A DNA stretch of 64,000 nt, from the NCBI RefSeq assembly GCF_945859705.1, contig NC_079134.1:12193545-12257544 (forward strand), in the 5' to 3' direction. The DNA is from Episyrphus balteatus. Its lineage: Eukaryota; Arthropoda; Insecta; Diptera; Syrphidae. The notes beneath the pieces were generated by a model that worked only from the letters and a program-made list of their open reading frames with translations, was not told the origin of the DNA and searched no databases. This document shows, piece after piece, positions 37,561 to 49,000 of this stretch. Positions within the stretch are counted from its first letter, which is position 1. Each line of letters opens with the position of its first letter. The position numbers and the translations under genes were made by a program.

Positions 37561-40320
37561 TTAAGAAGTTTCATTTAAATTAAATCATTAAAAAAAAAAT
37601 TATTATAAATGCATTTAACTTGCAAAATTAAGATTAAATTTTCAAAAAAAATCCATTGACAAATTCAAATCAGTATTCAAATCCCAATGAAATAGGTACA
37701 CAATAGTGACCAATAAATACAATAAAACCTTGCGTAGGAGCATAAAGATAAAACGAAAAAAAAAAAGAGAAAACGAGAACGAAGTCCGAAATCATGGAGG
37801 CGTTAAGAAAGATGAATTGAAATTCGAATTAAAAAAAAAAAAAACTAGAAGAGAAGAAAGAAGTCCATCCGCCAACGGCCTTGTCAAGGTTGAATAACCA
37901 AAAATGACCGAAAAAAAGTTGTTTTGTATCTTTGTAGCTTGCTACATCTGCAAAACATTTCTGGTTTATTCTGTTCAATCTCAATAAACAGTTAGACATG
38001 GGTTAGCCTTAGCATCTTGGATTTTGATTCTGTGTATCTTTAAATTTCTTCTTCATGAATTTTTCATTTTCTTTTAATCTTTTTCTTTTGGTAGTGTGTG
38101 ATTTAAAATTAAAAAAAAAAAAAAAATAACGGCAAGCAGATGATGAAGAACTCGATTTCTTTGTCACCATGATATAGCCGCCAGGTAGGCATAGGGGTCA
38201 CAAAAGAAAATAATAAATTGTCGTGTGCGAAATCAATGATCAAATTGGAATAAATCGAATTTGGATGTATAGAAACACCTACCTGAAAAAAAAATAGGTC
38301 AGTTCGAAATAATATCCAAACTGTACAGAGACAAACAATGGAAAGAGTATAAATTATGGTTTATGGATTTCGACTCACTGAAATAGCTGAAGTAAAATAA
38401 CAACTGTACCTACCTACCAACCACACTCTTCTTTTATAGCCTCATGCTGATTTTTAAAGCAGCTGTATTTTTTATTGAGTTGAAATCAGATCTTTTTGAA
38501 ATATTAGATTGATACAATTTTACCTAGGTAGCATGTTTCAAACTAAGAAAAGAAAATGCTAATGTTAAAAAAATTATTATGGGCTACGGGCGCCAAGTAT
38601 TCTTATTAGGTATATAAAAGTTAAGTTTGTTCGAAAATACTGAGCGTTACCGTTTTTAGCGTTACTGAAGGATTTTTTAATTCTAGGACTGTAGAGTCAA
38701 TATAAAAATGGGCTAACCATACTTTTCCGTTGAAGATCTAAAGGTACCTATATTCTAGAGCCTAAAAACAAATATTAATAATATCTAAGAGTATTATTAT
38801 TATTTGATGCTTAAAATTTGTCCATTTTCTTGAATTTAACTTTTCATGAATAAAAAGTGCAAATTAGTTAAAAATCTAGAATAGAAAACTATTAACGTTT
38901 ATACAACAAAATAGAATATAATCAAAATTTTGATTGAATCGTTCTCAAATCACGGTAACATGATGGAATATATTGGTAACGCAGTTGTTTTTCATACAAA
39001 ATATTGCAATCTTGTCTACGATGCGTTACCATGTTAATATAAACTTAAAGTTACTGTAATTTAATAATGATCCTTGGTCAGAGAGAGGGAATAGAATAAG
39101 CTAGATTAATTAATATATAGCTTCAAAGTCAATGAAAGAGGTAAGAGTACTTATTGCGTGACCGCACTGAGTAACCACATTTTTGAGATATCTAATGGAA
39201 GAAATGTATGGTGTTATTTTGCTCACAGTTTTGACAGTGGCAACATTTTTGCAGTTTGTTTTTTCAATAAAGTTCAAAGCTACGATATAATTAGATATTT
39301 ACAAGTTACAACTGCGTTACCATATCTAAAGAATAAACTAATAAAGCAGTGGTTTAAGATCTATTTTTAAGTTATGAAGTTTAAATTCAGCTTATTGTGG
39401 AGCTTTTCTATAACAATAGTTCATTTATTACAATTATTACATTTATAACAATTTACTTACCTGAATATGTTAATAGCATGTCACGAAGATAGAAATAATT
39501 ACTTATATATAGCATGTTTTCACTACAGACCAAATGAGATAATTTCGCAAATTAAGTCAATTCAAATTTTAAATTAAATATAGATATTTCTATACTATTT
39601 GACATGAGATAATTTGCAATTTGGGCTGTAGTGAAAACAGGGTAAAAGCCAACATATTTAATCAAAATATGGGGGAGATTTGCCAAAATTTAAAAAAAAC
39701 TATTGATCTTAGTAGTATTCCCAATCTAATCAAGTAGTATAAGCATTATAAAAGTACAAATATTTTTTACAAATAAGACAATACTCTGCGTTACTTTATG
39801 TCGTCAGTTTTTTTTGTAACGCAGATCTGACTATATTTGGGCAAACGATTTCCAAAAAATGGCATAGCTTCATACTACCGTATTTGTTATCATCGTAAGT
39901 TAAACCTTCTTATCTACTATGTACTATAAAACTATAATACGAAAGGTTCTTTTTTTTTCCTGTTTTTAGAAAAGTTTAAAGTTTGTAAGGTAATTTTTGG
40001 TAACGCAATAATATAAACTTTAATTAATGTTTCAGTGGTTTAACTTTTATTGGAAACTAACTATATTTATAGTTGATAAATGCCATTTTATAGAGCTAAA
40101 TTAGGTTTAATGATTTTATAAAAAAAAAAAATGAAAATTGTAGTAAAAAGTAACGCAGTTGTTTAGTTTTTCGATTGAGCTCGAGGGTTCCCAAACATTT
40201 TCTTTAGATTTGGTTTTTTCATCGATCTCAGGTTGTCAAGTACTTGGTTCTTATTTACAAAGGCCAATTACACATTGCGAAAAATCAGTGTTATCATTTA
40301 ATAAGCTAGCATTACCTATA
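37561..40320. other. Non-coding stretch with recurring GTAACGCAG motifs
   Basis: No gene recognised. GTAACGCA(G) or its complement recurs at 38976, 39022, 39312, 39786, 39816, 40000 and 40150, on both strands. A small MITE lies at 39515-39638. Confidence 0.4.
39515..39638. mobile_element. Small MITE (124 bp)
   Basis: GTTTTCACTACAG at 39515 recurs inverted as CTGTAGTGAAAAC ending at 39638. The inverted match continues imperfectly inward (CCAAAT, GAGATAATTT). There is no target duplication I can be sure of. Confidence 0.6.
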
Positions 40321-41963
40321 TACAGCTATGGACAAAGAAATAGCACACTTTTGATTTTTCTTACAAAAATTGGATTTATTTGGGACCTTTTAACTTATAC
40401 ATATATTATAATTTTTATATCAGAGCATGCATTCGCTTATGGGGATTCATAAAATTAATAATTATAAATTATTTTATTTCAATTCAATTTTTAAAAATTA
40501 TAATTTGTAGAGAATACCCTTTTTTCTTGTGGACAAAGAAATAGCACACATTCCGAAAATCATAAAAATAATCATTTCTAAGCAAAAATTCTTACAATTT
40601 CCAATAAATTCAGTACTACTAAGTTAGTAACTTGTTAGTAGACCGCAGTTTTTAAAGTTCCTTCGCACCTCTTTGGTAAGCTTTCAACTAAAGTCTGGTA
40701 TCCACTTTGTGGAGTACGGTACCACGCTTCTTTGATTCTGGCCCAAAGACCGTTTGAATTTTTGAATTTTCTTTTCCCACGCTTAACCTTGACATCAATT
40801 TATAAATTTTCTATTAGGTTAAGATCGTGAATTTGAGATGGCTAGGTACAAACATCGATTTTTTCGTCCGAAAACCTATCTTGTACTATTTCTGATGCAT
40901 GTTTGGGTCATTGCCATGTATGAATATCTAATAAACTGGCGAGAAATATGGTTCCTCGGTATTCTAATGTAATAATAAGACAAAACAATTTATCAATTCT
41001 GCCATCCACCTAACCAATGGGTCTTTACCATGCCAGGAAAATGCGCCCCAGACCATCAAATCCTATCCTCTTAGTTTCATCGTCTTGACATAATACTTTA
41101 GCTTGTCCTTTTAACATTTTAGGCGATGGACAAATGTTTTGTCATCGATTCCAATGCGGTTAACCTTTATTTCTTTACTCCAAAAGACTCTGATTCAAAA
41201 CTGCATGTTTTTATTCAGATGTTTTTTAGCTAATGTTAGGTGATCTTTCATGTGTCTTTTTATATCATTAGATTTTTCTTGCTTACCTGTCTGTAAAACT
41301 CAGCATCATTAAGTATCCTTCTTAAAAGTCAGCTTGACACTTTTTTCGTAGAATTCTATATTTACTTCGTGCAAAATCGTGCGAGATGACTTAAAAAGCC
41401 CACATTTGCGTTTCTTTGTGATCGCTCTATCCACTCGTATGGAAGTTTTGCGGGGAAGAAGTTAACGCAATTTAATTTCAGAGTTTAAATTTCTATTTGC
41501 TCTTTCCAAATAAATGGCTTTATCCATCATTTATTCGAAAAATTTAGAGTTTAAGCTAATTAAGAAGGATTTTTCCCTTGACTATGAGGCTCAAAAGTAA
41601 TTCTCCCTTTTTTCGCAGTTTAATAATGTTTTCTGCCTATTTTTTCAAAAATACTTGTTAATTAAATAGTAGCAATAAAATGAATGCATTTTCGTCTACA
41701 ACTTTTGAACGCGGAATAAAAACTTAACGGTTAAACAAATGTGTGCTATTTCTGTGTCCACTAGCGAAAGAGACAGAAAAAGCATTATATTGCTAGTGCA
41801 AATAAATATAGAAAATAACGGTACTTTTAAGATATTTTTGTCTCCATCACTTTATTTCGACAATATACCAAAAGAAAAAAGTTTATAAAAAGCTTTCCTA
41901 ATATCTAAAATTCGATTGCATGATTTTTCTCAATAGTGTGCTATTTCTCTGTCCATGGCTGTA
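40321..41963 (-). mobile_element. Dead Tc1-like transposon with IR/DR ends
   Basis: TA dinucleotides at 40321-40322 and 41962-41963 flank a 1639-bp element with ends CAGCTATGG and, inverted, CAGCCATGG. GGACAAAGAAATAGCACAC lies at the outer left end (40330) and again about 200 bp inward (40531). On the right, its complement lies at about 41741 and 41936. Paired direct repeats inside each inverted repeat (IR/DR) are known from Tc1-group elements such as Minos and Sleeping Beauty. The transposase frame, on the minus strand, is broken. Confidence 0.9.
40640..41560 (-). pseudogene. Tc1-type transposase pseudogene
   Basis: On the minus strand the segment near 41020-41060 reads MVWGAFSWHGK, matching the conserved MVWG block of Tc1 DDE transposases. 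Further along (about 40890-40920) comes HGNDPNMHQK, a decayed form of the DNDPKHTS block that carries the second catalytic Asp. After it a PSHLKF... segment stands where family members have SPDLNPIEN. At least three in-frame stops separate these blocks, so no functional enzyme can be made. The N-terminal DNA-binding region (toward 41560) is too eroded to read. Confidence 0.75.
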
Positions 41964-42433
41964 GGTCAGAATTGATGACCGGTATGATGAAATTCAGGAA
42001 ATTTGAATGGTGTTTTTTAGGCCGAATAGATTTTAAGTCTAGGCCTTTGTATATAAAATCTATCACAAAAACAAACGACTTTCATCTCTGCATAACAGTT
42101 TTTTTTTGTAGGAACAAGGAAGAAGGAAAGCATAATTGCAAAAACAATTCACCCGCAATAAAACGGCTGATGTTTTCCTATCTACCTACACATCAAAAAG
42201 GAAAAGCGAATATTGAAACCGATATCATATCGAACAGCTTAAAAAAAATAAAGTTGATCAACAAAAATAAAGGGGAAAAAATTAAATTCAAACAACTCAC
42301 ATTCATAAAAATCCATATAAAACAAGAAGAGGGTGGATAATGCTAAAGCAAAAGAGTAATAACACAAAAGAAAAAAATAACTGCGGGCATCATCTCATCA
42401 AACGAAAAAGCCAATTGCATGCATTTTTTTTTA

Positions 42434-43514
42434 TACAGGGTGTCCCAAAAGTAATGGATCAAACGAAATATGCTGATAGGCCAACTTTAGGGCTCTCAGA
42501 ATTTAGTAACTTGTTCATCCCAAATCCTTACGGTTTTCAATTTAATGCAGTTTTTGTGAATTATCGAGAAATCTCGACTTTGCAACAGTATTTTGCTTCC
42601 TCCGGTCATAATTGATTTTTGTTTTTTACAATTCTTTCACTAAAACATTGGCTAATAAGAATAAATAATTATTTTATCAAAATATTTTTTATTTCATACG
42701 CCATTTCGCTGCAAATTAATTAACAGTTCCATGTTTTATAAAAACTCAATTACTTAATTTTTTTTCAGAGCAACACACTGCAAAAAATTTGTATGGTGTG
42801 ATACTGGTTTATTATTTTAAAAACTTGCCGTGTTATTGCACTTTTCAAAAATGTATAAAAGTTTCCAAACTTGAAGTTAGAACAAAAGATATTACAATTT
42901 TAATGCAACAAAACAGGCCTTTTCAGAGAAAAATAACAAAGAAAAATAAACACATTTCCTCGACTGTTGTTTGTTTATTTCTTTTTGAATAAAAGCCTCG
43001 ATTTTTGTTTGTTATTTTGCTCTGAAAACCCCTGTTTTTTTGCATTAAAATTGTAATATCTTTCGTTCTAATTTGAACTTTGGAAATTTTTATACATTTT
43101 TGAAAAGTGCAATAACACGGCAAGTTTTTAAAATAATAAACCAGTATCACACCATACAATTTTTTTTCGGGATGTTCCTCTCAAATAAAAGTAAGAAATT
43201 GAGTTTTTATAAAACATGGAACTGTTACATAATTTGCAGCAAAATGGCGTATGAAATAAAAAATATTTTGATTAAATAATTATTTCTTATTATTAGGCAA
43301 TGTTTTAGTGAAAGAATTGTAAAAAACAAAAATCAATTATGACCGGAGGAAGCAAAATACTGTTGCAAAGTCGAGATTTTTCGATAATTCACAAAAACTG
43401 CATTAAATTGAAAACCGTAAGGATTTGGGATAAACAAGTTACCAAATTCTGAGAGCCCTAAAGTTGGCCTATCTGCATATTTCGTTTGATCCATTACTTT
43501 TGGGACACCCTGTA
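42434..43514. mobile_element. Near-palindromic Tc1/mariner-type MITE (1077 bp)
   Basis: Flanked by TA at 42434-42435 and 43513-43514. The ends CAGGGTGTCCCAAAAGTAAT are exact inverted copies. The two arms of about 500 bp stay highly similar to a centre of about 60 bp near 42960-43010. The same 24-residue frame start appears on both strands (42789 plus, 43159 minus) purely because of the palindrome. There is no transposase. TA duplication and CAGGGTGTCCC-type ends point to a Tc1/mariner-mobilised MITE. Confidence 0.85.
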
Positions 43515-44299
43515 TTGTTGCAACATGCAGAGTTGTTTTGTGTTAAAAATGCTGCACATCTGCCAATTTCATTCCACTATCCATCTCTTTCTTTTAAATG
43601 TTTTATGAAAGAGACATAAATAGAAAAATATCACACATTTCAATTAAAATTCAACTCCAACACCAAAAAACCTCTACAAAAGAATTATACGAACAACGGT
43701 AGAAAAAGAAAAAATACAAATTTCTTGCAGCTTGCAGACTGAATTATGTGCAAGAAGTTGAAATAGTAACTTTCAAATATTGAACGAATAGACGAGAATG
43801 ACAGAATATGATAAAAATATTCATTTTCTTGTCATAATGTTGTCTCCCTCTAACTGTCATAAAATGTCATATAAATGAGGGTGTCTATCTCTGTCATTTA
43901 ATTTTTTTCTTTCAATTTCATTCAACCAACAACTTCTTTGCAGCCATTCTTGCGCCACAGTAGACTGGCAGCAAAAATACAAAACCCACAGACAGACTGG
44001 TGGTTTGTCGTTTGTTTCTGTTTTAGAAATCAGTTGCTTTTCGTCAGTCATTTAAGTTGGTTGTATCTTTTCCCTTTTGATATTCTCATTCGGAATTTTA
44101 TATATTTTATTGTGAAACAGAAAAAACAAACACGATCGCGTAAAATTTACATTTTGAAACCAAAAAATTAGAAACAACATTCTAGTTAGTGAACTGTATG
44201 TGACATCTCTTATACGACTAATAACCCCTATAGTGAAGTTTTAAAGTGAAACTGTCATTTTTAAAAGTCAAGTGACAAACTTAAAAATAAAGCCACAAT

Positions 44300-44533
44300 A
44301 TGGTTCGTAGTCTAGCACAGTGGACCAAAACTCTCAGTTTTCCCTCACGTCTCTCGCCAAATCGCAATTCGAAAGATTGCAGCGGCACCAATTTGAATCA
44401 GGTGAGCCCGGTGCCACCGCCAACACCCCCAAGGAATAATAAACTTACAAATTCTACATCGTCATCATCATCATCGCCATCACCACCGCCAACAAATCAC
44501 CACAACAAACCAATTACGGAATTAACACAAATT
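44300..44533 (+). CDS. Alternative first coding exon (78 codons), unrecognised protein
   Basis: ATG at 44300 (context ACAATATGG) opens a 78-codon frame ending exactly at a consensus donor ATT|GTAAGT at 44533/44534, phase 0. The protein starts MVRSLAQWTKTLSFPSRLSP, then a polar stretch, PPPTPPRNN-like proline-rich motifs (possible SH3 ligands), a Ser run and PSPPPTNHH. Codon use and G+C are distinctly coding-like against the flanks. The phase-0 end matches the end of the exon at 13436-13505, consistent with two alternative 5' starts spliced to a common downstream exon beyond the window. It could also be the first exon of a separate gene. Confidence 0.65.
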
Positions 44534-46006
44534 GTAAGTATTATTTTTTTTCACCTCTGACACTTCTTGACACTGACAAAATAGGCAAATGAAAACTCCT
44601 CATTAATTGAGAAATTTGTCAAATGGCCACCCACTGTAATTAATTTCACGCTGTCAGATTTTTAAAAGTCACTGTCAGTTTAAAAATAATTGCAAACAAA
44701 TTATAAACTCAAACAGAACTCAAATCAAGGGCAGGTGTCAATTTGATGGACCGTGTAGGATGAAAATATGGCAAATGACAGTTTTTTATAGGGTAAATCA
44801 TGATTGAACAAATGAAAGTGTGAAGAAAAGTTCTTTTTTTTTTTTTGCTCATAGAACAAAATCATACAATCTCTTTTTCACTGATGGTATGGTCTGTGGT
44901 CATAAAGAAGAAAAATATCATTAACTTTCATTCATGAGTCAGACTGAGACATTGAGATGAACCGTTAGAGATGAAGAAAAAAACATACCAAAAAATCAAG
45001 TTTGACATTAGTTTGTAAGATATGAGATATTATGTATGTTAGTAGACATAGAAAAAATACAAATTTCTTCTCACTTTTTCTTTTCCTCTTTTTTGTGTGT
45101 TTTGATTTCTATCTGGAATTTATAATTAGGTAATGCAAAAAAATAAAAAAATAAATACATCTTAATTTGCAAAAATTAGGCAAATTTGTATGATGAATTT
45201 TAAATTTTGTTTGTCTTTTTTTTTTATAAATATGAAACTTATTGGAAGGTCTTAATGTTTATAATATCCAAAAATGCATGTCTATGAGATGCACGAACTT
45301 GGAGTAGTAGAAGATAGTTAAAGTTGGTAATAAAAATACATATTTGATTAAATTTAAAGAAGACATTAAGAAAAGAATGAATACAAAATGATTGGTTCCT
45401 AATCAACTTCCTGAATAAGTATGAACCCAAAGTAGTTTAGATATCTGTGACAGCTGATTTCTCCAAATAAGAAAAAATTAAGAACTTTTTGCGGTTTAAA
45501 ATAATTATAGACTTATAAATACCAAAAGTCCAAAAACAATTTTTTGCTGACTTGAGTTACCTACAGAAAATGCGTTTTCATAATGCTTAACAGTTCTTTT
45601 ATGTTCCATTTATATGGCTTTCCACTTGCCGGTAACTATTTAGGTACTGTCATAATTTTAGTTATTTTAAGTCAATAAATGGTGAAATTCCAGCAACATT
45701 GCTGGCAAGTTGTCACTCATGCAAATGGATGATTATGGTTTATTTATTCCCCATGCACATGTAAAGCTCGTGTCATATCCATTTTCCGACCTTGTGACAT
45801 ATTTTTCAATCTGACATTTGGACAACCAAAAATGTATAAAATAGTTTTATCTTGAAAAAAAAGTTGATAAAACACTTCTTTGCTGAGATTCTGCAACTTT
45901 TTTGTTGATTAATTTATATCCTAACTTCTTATTTGTCAGTTTTTGTCAAAGTTATGGTCCAATTTAAGTCTTTGACAGGTTTGATAATAGTTGACATTTG
46001 ATATTT

Positions 46007-46045
<39 letters not shown>

Positions 46046-49000
46046 CATTAGAAAAAAAGCAGAAGTCGATTGAATTGAATTTAAAAAAAATCGAAATGGT
46101 AAACAAACAGAATTTATTAAATACTGAGAAGTATAAAAAAAATAAAAAACAAACAAACCTTATAATAACGTATCAAATGGAAATTGACACATAAAGAACC
46201 ATATATGTAAAGTAAAGTTTACAAATGGACACTTAATTGTAAATTTTACTCACATATAGAACTCGCCAAAAGAAGTATAACTTAAAAAATCTATCTTTTA
46301 GGAATGCTACGATTTTAAGAGACCTCTTGTTCTGATATGCAATATATTTAAACTTTAATTGCATACACGTCAACTGCCAACTTGCGAGTGTGCCGCCAAG
46401 AGTACGGTAATTACCGTAAAATTAATGTCCCAGGAAACCCATCGAACCTTATCAAACAATAAGGTCATAGGGTTCCCTATAGTTGGTATAATTTTCTTCA
46501 ACTCTAAATCAAAGTTAAATTACCATAAGGCTGGGTTAGCTACCTACATAATTCCAATCCAGAATTTCCATTAAATTAAACCCTTTCTGCATATGAATAT
46601 AATGCGGAATACATAAATCACTTCTTAGTTAAATAATTACCATTATAGAGTATTTATTTTGTGGTAGACTTTTAAAACTACTTAACATTTTTTTATTGTG
46701 TTTGAATTATTCATCAACTTCTTACCAGTAGAGAATTTATGCGATTAGCAAAGAGACAATCATAAACATCAAGCTCAGAAGATATTTCAGATTAAAAAAT
46801 AGGATTATCTACACAAAGGTCATGAGAAAGCGTAAAACAAAACAATAATTTTAATAATCCGGTTTTGTTAAATCAAACAAAACAAATAAATAAAAATGAC
46901 TTGAGACCTAACTTTAAAGTTCTGTGGGATTTTCATTTCATTTTAAACATTTTTTTTTTCTCTCCAGGTATGGTAAACTATTTTATTTATAATTTAGTTG
47001 TTTTTTTTTTTCTACCTAGTAATTAATGTCTACGTTTAAATTGATTTATGTAACCTACACACGAAAGTTTATAGATAAATTTATAAAATTACAGCCACCG
47101 ATTGGTATCAATTTGAATAATTAATTTTGCTCTTTTTTTGTTGTTTTAATTTCAATCAACAACAGTGTGACAGGGGCTTAAGATAAAACAATAGGAAATT
47201 TGTTAGATCTGTTTGTCAAAATGTTTAAACCTTATCTTTTTCCTTTTAATATTTTAAACTTACACAATTGCAATACAAAATTTAAATCAATCTTGATTAT
47301 TTCCATTTTCATTAATTAAGAAATATTGTATTTTTTCAAAAAACAGAAATCCAAATTTCGTAAGCCCAAAATGACCTGATAGAAAAATGTTGTTCAGCCC
47401 AGCCAATTTTAAAGACCACTTGAGTTGTGTGATAATTTATTGATATCATAGCCGATTAAATGCACATATTTTTCCTCTTTTTTTTCTTTTAACTTATAAA
47501 GATAAAGCAAAAGAACTCTATGATTATAATCACGTCCTCCAAAATTTACGTCCAAACCTTTTACTTCAACTCAAGAAGTGGGCGATTCTATATTCACCCC
47601 AATACCAAAAAAAATGCATAATGTGTTGTGTGTACTTGCAAGATTTTGTATCTTTTTAACTTTATTGGGATTTTGTTTATCTCTGGTATTTTGGAATTTG
47701 TGTTATTTATTTAGTTTCTTTATTTATCACCGATAAAGAAAAAAAAAAAAGAGTTTAGATTACACTATACACAAATTATTTGGAGATAGAAAATGGAAAT
47801 TCCATATGGTAACGCAGAAGGGATTACAAAATTATAAAAAGTATTTTTTTTTTATGTTCTAAAATAAATAAGAAGCACTCGAGAGTGTCTGATGAAGATA
47901 AAAATAAATTTGTGGGAATAATTTGATAAGAAAAATTCAAAAAGGAGAAGGAGTTGATTTTATTTAGGAAAGATAACGCAATGCAAATAGTAAGTTTTTT
48001 TTAAGTTTAAGAAGTGTGAAGTTGTTTACTTTACTATTTTCAGAATAAAATCATTAACTTACAAATTGTTATTAATTAATTAATAAAAGGGGTCTTAAGC
48101 AAATACTCCCAAACGTCTCAAAGTCCCCACATAGATGAACCTGACATTTTTTTTTTAAATCTATGGACTTTTGGAAGTAAGATGAATCTAATCAATTGAT
48201 TAATTTTAATCTTCTAAACAGTTGGCAACTCTAAAGTTAATAAATTCATAAAAAAAAATGATTACTAGCCGTGAAATATTTTATCTGTCAGTTTCATCAA
48301 ATTAATGATTGTCACTTTTGACTTTGACCGAAACGGAAATCTATTTTATTAACATTGAGCACTGATTTTTGACGCTTGACTTTTTTTTAGAAATTTAATG
48401 AGTTAGAAGAGGACAAATAGTGATTTTTTCCTTACCACTTGGCTAAAAGTTAAGTCTCAGAAAGTAAATGTAACAGTTGGGTTAATATAGGCAAATGTCA
48501 TTTTGACATAATGTCAAAAAGTCAATGTTTATACTGATCAAAACGCCTGAAAAGAAGTAGGTATGTATAACTTCAAAAATGTGTACTGCTTAGAAATTGC
48601 AAACATAAAATTTAGACCCAAGGAAGAGACCCCGCAAAATACTAGAAGCCATGTTTCTCTCTTTTTATAAAAACATAATTTGACATACAATACCTATCCT
48701 TCAGAAACAAAAATTGATTTTTTCGGCCCACCCTAGTCTACACATCATAAAATATTATGTATCTATCGCATATCCCTGATAAGACTTTCAGTTAATCTCC
48801 CCCAACATTTAAAATTATTTAGGTCATATGACGCCACCCCAAAAAATTACCATGTCAACTTTTAGTCTACCAAAAATATTTATTATTTATTCAAGTAAAA
48901 CTAATAAAATTAATCGATAAAGTGTGGTATGTGCACTTCGTACTCGTATAAATATTTAAGTTGTATGACAATATATGGAATGTTATCATTATCACAATTT

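Noticed and set aside
42789..43159. Frames on both strands sharing the same 24-residue start
   Set aside because: Produced by the palindromic MITE, not by genes.
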